A DNA stretch of 64,000 bases, taken from contig JBGTIS010000389.1 in assembly GCA_041745535.1 (NCBI GenBank), positions 35,226 to 99,225 of the forward strand. Reading direction: 5' to 3'. The notes under the pieces are model-generated. The model was not told the origin of the DNA and did no database searches. It worked only from the letters and a program-made list of their open reading frames with translations. How positions within the stretch are numbered: the stretch's first letter is position 1; every line of letters begins with the position of its first letter. Below are positions 62,863-64,000 of this stretch, one piece after another. The translations under genes were made by a program, and so were the position numbers. Source of the DNA: JBGTIS01 sp041745535. Its GTDB lineage: Bacteria > Bacteroidota > Bacteroidia > Cytophagales > Cyclobacteriaceae.

Positions 62863-63831
62863 TTAAATCAGCGCTATTTCATTATCTGCGCTGTCAGCAA
62901 GGTTTTTTATGTTTTCTTCCGGAAACGTGTTCCCCAATGCATCGGAGCTGACTGTGTGTGCCGGATAAAAGCTGACACCACTTTTAATGAGAAATGATTT
63001 AATGATTAAAGCCGCTTCGGCATGTTTTTCTTCCAATACAAAATGGCCGCCATTCAACAAACTTATCCGCGCATCCTTTATATCTTTTTTGAAAGCCTCA
63101 GCTCCGGCTGCCAAAAAAAGCTTGTCATTTTTACCTGATATCACCAGGATAGGTGGCTGGTGCTTTCTAAGATGCCTTTGCCAGGTATCATACAGCGGCA
63201 AATTGGTTCCATAATTCCTGAAAAGGGCCAGTTGTATTTCATCATTGCCAGGGCGCTCTAAATAATATTGATCAATCGTATAACCATCCGGGCTGATTTT
63301 TGAATGATCTTCAGCACCATCCGTATATAGCCATTTGACAGTGTCAGATGATAAATAACTCCTGGCGCCTTTTTCCGTTTCTTCATTTTGGTTTTGAATG
63401 TAGCTAACAAGTGGATTCAAGGCATCACCCAATCCTTCGCTGTAAGCGTTCGTATTCTGCGCAATCAAAGCCTGTATCAATTCAGGTCTTTGTGAAGCGA
63501 TACGAAAACCTACGGGACCGCCGTAATCGTGCATGTACAAAACGAATTTCTTCAATTCCAGCGCGTCAATTAAATGGCTGATGGTCAAAGAAAAGTTATC
63601 GAAACTGTAAGTATAATCGGATGGTGATGGAGAACTGCTTTGCCCAAAGCCCGGATAATCAGGAGCTATCAAATGAAAATCGTTTGAAAGATCATTGATC
63701 AGATTCCTGTACATGTGTGATGATGAAGGAAAACCATGAAGCAGAAGAATGGTTGGCTTATTTTTATCACCGGCCTCGCGGTAAAAAATATTGACGCCAT
63801 CAACCTGAATTGTCTTAAAGTACGTATTCAT
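62863..63831 (-). CDS. alpha/beta hydrolase with Asp nucleophile (epoxide hydrolase/haloalkane dehalogenase-like)
   Basis: A 322-residue cytoplasmic hydrolase. It has the oxyanion motif LLLHGFPSSSHMYRNLI, the nucleophile elbow MHDYGGPVGFR with Asp in place of the usual Ser, the acid in VISGKNDKLF and the catalytic His in LNGGHFVLEEKHAE. An Asp nucleophile places it with epoxide hydrolases and haloalkane or haloacetate dehalogenases; which of these cannot be read. The ATG at 63831 (MNTYFKTIQVDGVNIFYREA) is the family-like start; the frame is open 19 codons further up. Confidence 0.88.
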   Translation of the reverse strand: MNTYFKTIQVDGVNIFYREAGDKNKPTILLLHGFPSSSHMYRNLINDLSNDFHLIAPDYPGFGQSSSPSPSDYTYSFDNFSLTISHLIDALELKKFVLYMHDYGGPVGFRIASQRPELIQALIAQNTNAYSEGLGDALNPLVSYIQNQNEETEKGARSYLSSDTVKWLYTDGAEDHSKISPDGYTIDQYYLERPGNDEIQLALFRNYGTNLPLYDTWQRHLRKHQPPILVISGKNDKLFLAAGAEAFKKDIKDARISLLNGGHFVLEEKHAEAALIIKSFLIKSGVSFYPAHTVSSDALGNTFPEENIKNLADSADNEIALI

Positions 63832-63990
63832 CTTTTTCTGTTTCTTAGTTATTAATTGACAGAACAAAAATGAACTATTGGGAAACAATTAAGAATGGAT
63901 AAATCAGGCTTTTAAATGGACAATTATTGGTCTCGATCTCCCCCCGGTAAGTCTCTTTTGAAGAGTTGCAGAGTCAGTGATACGGCGGTT

Positions 63991-63999
63991 GCCGCTAAC
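63991..63999. repeat. copy of the GTTAGCGGC core at the right edge
   Basis: GCCGCTAAC here is the reverse complement of GTTAGCGGC at 59083-59091, the outer arm of the attC-like palindrome. The rest of any palindrome would lie beyond the window. A 9-base match may be chance. Confidence 0.3.
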
Positions 64000-64000
64000 G

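Noticed and set aside
1..64000. tRNA, rRNA or riboswitch genes
   Set aside because: No cloverleaf, rRNA segment or known riboswitch core was recognised by eye in the intergenic regions; a covariance search would settle this.

Overview
The window looks like chromosomal DNA of a Bacteroidota bacterium, most likely of the Cytophagales type. The basis is family content and style rather than any marker gene: a giant hybrid two-component regulator with Reg_prop/Y_Y_Y/kinase/receiver/AraC domains, DUF4136, DUF6157 and FG-GAP proteins, AT-rich intergenic DNA, and starts that mostly lack Shine-Dalgarno sequences. No rRNA, tRNA, CRISPR array, complete insertion sequence or prophage was seen.

Left part (1-3.4 kb): a probable gene start running off the left edge, a long empty AT-rich stretch, apt (adenine salvage), a small DUF7832-like protein and an AGCS-type sodium:alanine symporter.

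Central accessory locus (3.4-33.4 kb): the most striking part. Four pairs of genes on the minus strand each encode a di-heme c-type protein (PSCyt1-DUF1549-DUF1553) followed by a Tat-exported DUF1501 protein of the alkaline phosphatase/sulfatase fold. Three of the large proteins carry a LamG-like module and the fourth a CBM6-like module at the same site, so the array looks like a family of surface or periplasmic redox/hydrolase systems with exchangeable carbohydrate-binding modules. Pair A is followed by a Tat-exported NHL propeller and an FG-GAP propeller. Pair D is split by an inserted four-helix-bundle (23S IVP-type) gene framed by TTATTGG-type repeats. A hybrid two-component regulator heads the array and an AraC regulator sits inside it. 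A two-subunit molybdenum hydroxylase (isoquinoline oxidoreductase type) is divergent from the regulator and ends in a clear terminator.

33.4-40 kb: a receiver protein and an AraC regulator overlapping at their stop codons, a Gfo/Idh/MocA oxidoreductase, a zinc-ribbon protein, a DUF4136 lipoprotein-like protein with a strong terminator, a serine hydrolase, and a degenerate cyclic-nucleotide-fold protein preceded by three 19-bp tandem repeats.

40-50.7 kb: a nine-gene minus-strand chemosensory cluster, in transcription order receptor (no membrane segments, PAS-PAS-HAMPs), CheW, CheD, CheY, CheB, CheA, CheC-like, a membrane HAMP/GAF/PAS sensor without output domain, and CheR. No flagellar genes are nearby.

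51.5-55.6 kb: a four-gene plus-strand operon (GntP/DsdX-type permease, RidA, D-serine-dehydratase/D-threonine-aldolase-type enzyme, M19 membrane dipeptidase) that reads as a D-amino-acid or D-amino-acid-dipeptide utilisation pathway.

55.6-64 kb: a FabH-like ketoacyl synthase, a frameshifted DUF433 antitoxin remnant, a GC-rich stretch with broken reading frames, and then a looser set of small genes (outer-membrane-type proteins, Crp/Fnr and AraC regulators, DUF6157, a MddA-like membrane methyltransferase, an alpha/beta hydrolase). This last part holds an integron attC-like palindrome, and a 9-base core from it recurs at the extreme right end.
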